Part shown: positions 62,801 to 64,000 of the stretch, piece by piece
Layout of the letters: each line of letters begins with the position of its first letter
Position numbering within the stretch: the stretch's first letter is position 1
Source of the DNA: Aquabacterium sp.
GTDB taxonomy: Bacteria; Pseudomonadota; Gammaproteobacteria; Burkholderiales; Burkholderiaceae_C
Assembly: GCA_030654395.1 (NCBI GenBank)
Contig: JAURXM010000116.1
Span: forward strand, 124,001 to 188,000
DNA: 64,000 nucleotides
Reading direction: 5' to 3'
The notes under the pieces: generated by a model
Told to the model about the DNA's origin: nothing
What the model saw: the letters and a program-made list of their open reading frames with translations, nothing else
Database searches by the model: none
Position numbers and translations under genes: made by a program

Positions 62801-64000
62801 TGTCGTCCGCGTGACCGCACAAGACATCACCTTGCGCAATACATCGGGCCTCAAAGCCAGTGTGGCTGAGCAAGGTAGCAGCCAACTGGTGATCAGGGCC
62901 GAGCCGCCAAAACGCGACACGATCACGGGCGGGCTCACTGTGGGTGAGGGCGAGCAGCGCTTGGCATTTACAAGTGCCTCATTGCAATCAAAGGGCGACA
63001 TTGTTTTTGATGGACAAGGCAAGCTCGCCACGCAAGGCGATGTGACCTTGTCGGCAGCACGGGTAACGGCGACCAGTTCGGCCAAGCATGGCGTGGACAG
63101 CCAAGGCGTCTTGACGGTCACGGCGGCCGCCGATGCCCGCACACTGGGTGAGCGGCGCGGCGCAGGTGGGGCCTTGAGCCTGACTGGTCAGCGCGTGGTG
63201 CAAGATGGCATGGTGGATGTGGCATCGGGCAAGATCAACATCGTAGGCACAGGCAAAGACCAGCAAGGGCGGCGTGACACCGTGACTTTGACCGAGCGCT
63301 CAGTCACCCGTGCCGCAGGTTGGGCGCAGCAGGTCAGCCCGACTTGGGCTGTCTACGCGCCCGGTGGGGATGTAACGGTCAACGCGCAACAAGGCGATTT
63401 GATCTGGCGTGGTCAGATTGACGTGCAGGCGCCGGTTCACACAGACAAGCCTGATCAAGGTCAGGCTGCGGGTACGGTCAAGCTCACCGCGCAAGGCGTG
63501 GGGCCCGATGGCTACGTGGGTCAATTTGTTGTGGGCAAGCAGGCCAGCTTGAAAGGTGGCGCGGGCAGCGACCGCTTGTCAGCCAGCCTGAGTGTGGATG
63601 CACAGATGGTGAAAAACGAAGCGACCACGGGCTCGTCTGGCACCTTGGATCGCTTGGCCGATATCGCCATGCTGGGTGGGGTGCGCCGTGAGGTGGACCT
63701 GCGTGTGCGACAGGGTTCGCATTCGCTCAATACAAACTTGAGCGCACAGCGGGTGTTCATCAGCGCTGACGAAGGCAGCTTGACCTTGGGCGGCAAGATC
63801 GATGCCCGGTCACCCCAAGGTGGCGTGGTGCAACTGGCATCAGGCCAAGACCTCATCGTGCAAGCAAACGCACAGGTGCTGGCTGATTCAAGCCGTGCAG
63901 GTGCCAATGGCGGTGACATCTTGTTGGCATCCGCCGACGGGCAAGTGCGCATCAAGGATGGCGCCACCTTGTCTGCTGGTGGTGACGATCAGAAGGACGG
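56874..64000 (+). CDS. Giant TpsA filamentous-haemagglutinin-like exoprotein (3' end outside)
   Basis: This frame is open from ATG 56874 to the window edge, at least 2,375 codons. It starts with an extended signal region (MNKHIHRLVFDRLRG) and a hydrophobic core ending LADARD. It then has the TPS recognition domain with LNPTVIMGK and NTNGVIFGSSARVQTG, landmarks of haemagglutination-activity domains. The rest is beta-helix-like, with repeats built on GAxIDVSGG and GxLxLxA patterns. It is secreted to the cell surface through TpsB just upstream, for adhesion, biofilm or contact-dependent function; the deciding C-terminus is not visible. GGAG precedes the start. Confidence 0.93.
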   Translation, partial: MNKHIHRLVFDRLRGMRVPAAETARASGKAAGGQSRAVAVAGLAVVSLAAVGLADARDVAAPSVNRSIGDTMMRSGMFTLNRSQGPVWNAVLDAGKSSQFKVSTGVNNTLIDQYDNRVTINWDSFNLGADYSVRFNQPTGGSAYNIIWDLNPTVIMGKITANGEVILQNTNGVIFGSSARVQTGKFVTTALKMTQEAIDKGLRANRKGEVMFGGDDANPLGFITIERGAEIKALAGGDVLMIAPKVFNEGTIETPKGQTVLAAGQKVYLYTTVDPAQRGLLVAVDPFAAGPAGINTVENAESQAYGGDASGIGKKVNQIVAEQGSINLVGLTVRNNGILTATTAVKGQNGAIYLQAQKTTAGVERSGNDTIRVQNELGSVELGAGSLTQVLPSVEVVKLADGTMGEATQTAAETFNRSRIDITGADVLVRGGATVRSPFGNISILAAKDASQTSLLGDTRSSILAKDSSRIVVEDGALITAAGLRNVALPMSRNQISGRLFANELADSPVQRGGVLYREGVNVDARMVTTVANVKGFYNSIGRTAQEYVTQGGSVRIMSGGTTVISDGAKIDVSGGSVAYQAGTLTSSLLRKGDSIVRVEDASAGTRYDELIQSSDRQGAVEQAAYIEGKDAGDVQLVGQQFYLGEGTLKGDVVLGAAQRAGLLSSQIDLSARPDLYASIRPKAAGLTLGYSDDARSFMNAVQIVQTVTGTNTVSASTLSAGGFGDLTVYAQGLQVDSAAQLNLAASGQFKAVTVSGIHVDGAVRIAAGTIDLKGAGVSLGQGATLDVSGTNLDEYGRSGRADAVNVQGGQVSLNGEAVDLKVGSTIDVSAGAWRSTSGIVSKGSAGSVTLNVGELNAGTLALNGSLRGFDFQSGGTLKIAGVTGVAIGSPAKLDDLFLNTAFFEDNGFGTFDLRSRGDVTVAADTRLAPRLRNMVLNSGRTASSGALFGLTQLEDGLRSPIALSLTAVSPSVNNSAGYKEGGRVVIGERAAIDVGAGGAFTAVAGRQVLVSKDASITAHGGAVKLTLKGVRGSAGITPGPDDDQIGYIADQEIRVSQGARIDVSGIAKTVSQTLGGQTRVTGSVLGGGSVTLNLDAGNTTLGRVVTEVGSLIDVSGQSADLNVSRGNLSTRVSKGAGSVSVGGADGFALMGDMQAHAPDSTVGAGQFTASVSREGRNDLTNPSVDETRHYTQADRVLLVTDKVAGVEAAAASYGTGAVSSEQLAAAGFDRIALRADDRVVLGTGASLGTAPGQALRAIVVSSPVLRAQDAGAHELRASYVSLGDRDINVQPGVVASTAALPQAVAGQANLTVNAGLIEVHGRSALQGWQKTQLNATLDKAMGLTRQDGEIRFIGRTLDGGSNKLVGYLGFDGELTMQAGQAYASTLSEFVVQGQIGNSKLVTKAPSAGASTSVTPLSALASLTLQADDIQHDGVLRQPFGSLTLNAVNKVTLGAGSILSVSGDGVTVPVGSTVNERTWQYATQGATTDKDAPGVLTLDGLPVAKGIAVKGKGLTISSQALIQAQAGGDLQASEFIKGVGGSTDTLNRKNLFAVLPTYAYDFAPYDTEIAKTAALQGSGPKVGDKIVITTSNGVLAEGSYTLLPARYALLPGAVLVSPADIKATGTLSRAIVQDDGSVYVSGQMGAVGTGINGGDNRQTFLLESAATYLAKSAYALTSVNKFLTDRAEQLDKPIPSLAGDAGRSSFVSQEAFKLDGVINLAGKDRFASGQLDLSLPSMVLTDGSQTLEAGASTVSVQALNATGAGSILLGGTREGTAEGSTITTTAHDVRVAAGQVSAGELLLVATDNVVVDDGVVIAAKGAVSNKANQLNLKGHGAALVVSQNLQTDIRRDLKGAVDTGGTLKVGKATLKGAAVQLDATKRLALDPDLVIASQQFGLAAPRIVIGGAADGTDAVSLDGALLDTVKSATSMQLRSYSSIDFKGGQAFDVRRPDGAPRLSKVVLDAPQLRGLGQSGDVVRVTAQDITLRNTSGLKASVAEQGSSQLVIRAEPPKRDTITGGLTVGEGEQRLAFTSASLQSKGDIVFDGQGKLATQGDVTLSAARVTATSSAKHGVDSQGVLTVTAAADARTLGERRGAGGALSLTGQRVVQDGMVDVASGKINIVGTGKDQQGRRDTVTLTERSVTRAAGWAQQVSPTWAVYAPGGDVTVNAQQGDLIWRGQIDVQAPVHTDKPDQGQAAGTVKLTAQGVGPDGYVGQFVVGKQASLKGGAGSDRLSASLSVDAQMVKNEATTGSSGTLDRLADIAMLGGVRREVDLRVRQGSHSLNTNLSAQRVFISADEGSLTLGGKIDARSPQGGVVQLASGQDLIVQANAQVLADSSRAGANGGDILLASADGQVRIKDGATLSAGGDDQKD

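Noticed and set aside
1..64000. CRISPR array, tRNA or rRNA genes, intact insertion sequence
   Set aside because: No regularly spaced repeats, cloverleaf, rRNA-like sequence or transposase with terminal inverted repeats was noticed by reading; a dedicated scan was not possible.

Overview
This 64 kb window looks like a chromosomal segment of a betaproteobacterium, most likely Burkholderiales and probably Comamonadaceae-like. That placement is an inference from gene order and protein character: a complete mraZ-to-ftsZ division/cell-wall cluster, an lptD-surA-rsmA-cca operon, the RNB-tonB-aroE-mtgA block, an EpsA-like regulator, PEP-CTERM proteins and two-partner secretion. No rRNA, tRNA, CRISPR array, prophage or intact insertion sequence was seen.

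Layout. 1-740: start of a leftward feoAB ferrous-iron operon with a Fur-box-like palindrome. 1.0-18.9 kb: rightward dcw cluster (mraZ, rsmH, ftsL, ftsI, murE, murF, mraY, murD, ftsW, murG, murC, ddlB, ftsQ, ftsA, ftsZ). Most junctions overlap by a few bases, it is preceded by 10-bp-phased MraZ boxes and closed by a hairpin terminator; lpxC does not follow ftsZ. 18.9-21.5 kb: an accessory patch with an ABM-domain gene, a type II toxin gene cut down by an internal in-frame deletion beside an intact antitoxin, a gene remnant, and an AT-rich islet carrying a PEP-CTERM protein gene. 21.5-29.4 kb (leftward): fatty acyl-CoA synthetase, then cca, rsmA, surA and lptD. 29.5-32.2 kb: amgK and a RhlE-type helicase. 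32.2-34.7 kb: AraC-type regulator divergent from alkB and rubredoxin (alkane oxidation). 34.7-36.5 kb: ECF sigma factor, short zinc anti-sigma candidate, DoxX and cupin genes. 36.5-41.8 kb (leftward): esterase, RNB exoribonuclease, TonB-like protein, aroE, mtgA.

41.9-50.8 kb: a tightly overlapped type II secretion/type IV pilus-like operon with gspG, gspF and gspE, three inner-membrane assembly proteins, a lipoprotein secretin and three further pilin-like proteins, one of which lacks the usual Glu5. 50.9-53.7 kb: EpsA-like LuxR regulator, secreted ankyrin protein and a second PEP-CTERM protein with repeated upstream motifs. 53.8-64 kb: a secreted cysteine-containing protein of unknown role, tandem hairpins, a TpsB transporter and the first 2,375 codons of a giant TpsA exoprotein that runs off the window.

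The first half is core envelope biology (peptidoglycan, division, LPS export, recycling). The last third is devoted to putting proteins onto or through the outer membrane by three different routes. The most distinctive points are the deleted toxin with its surviving antitoxin and operator, the AT-rich PEP-CTERM islet, the hybrid secretion operon, and the secreted-protein/TpsB/TpsA locus with a perfect 26-bp palindrome just before tpsB.
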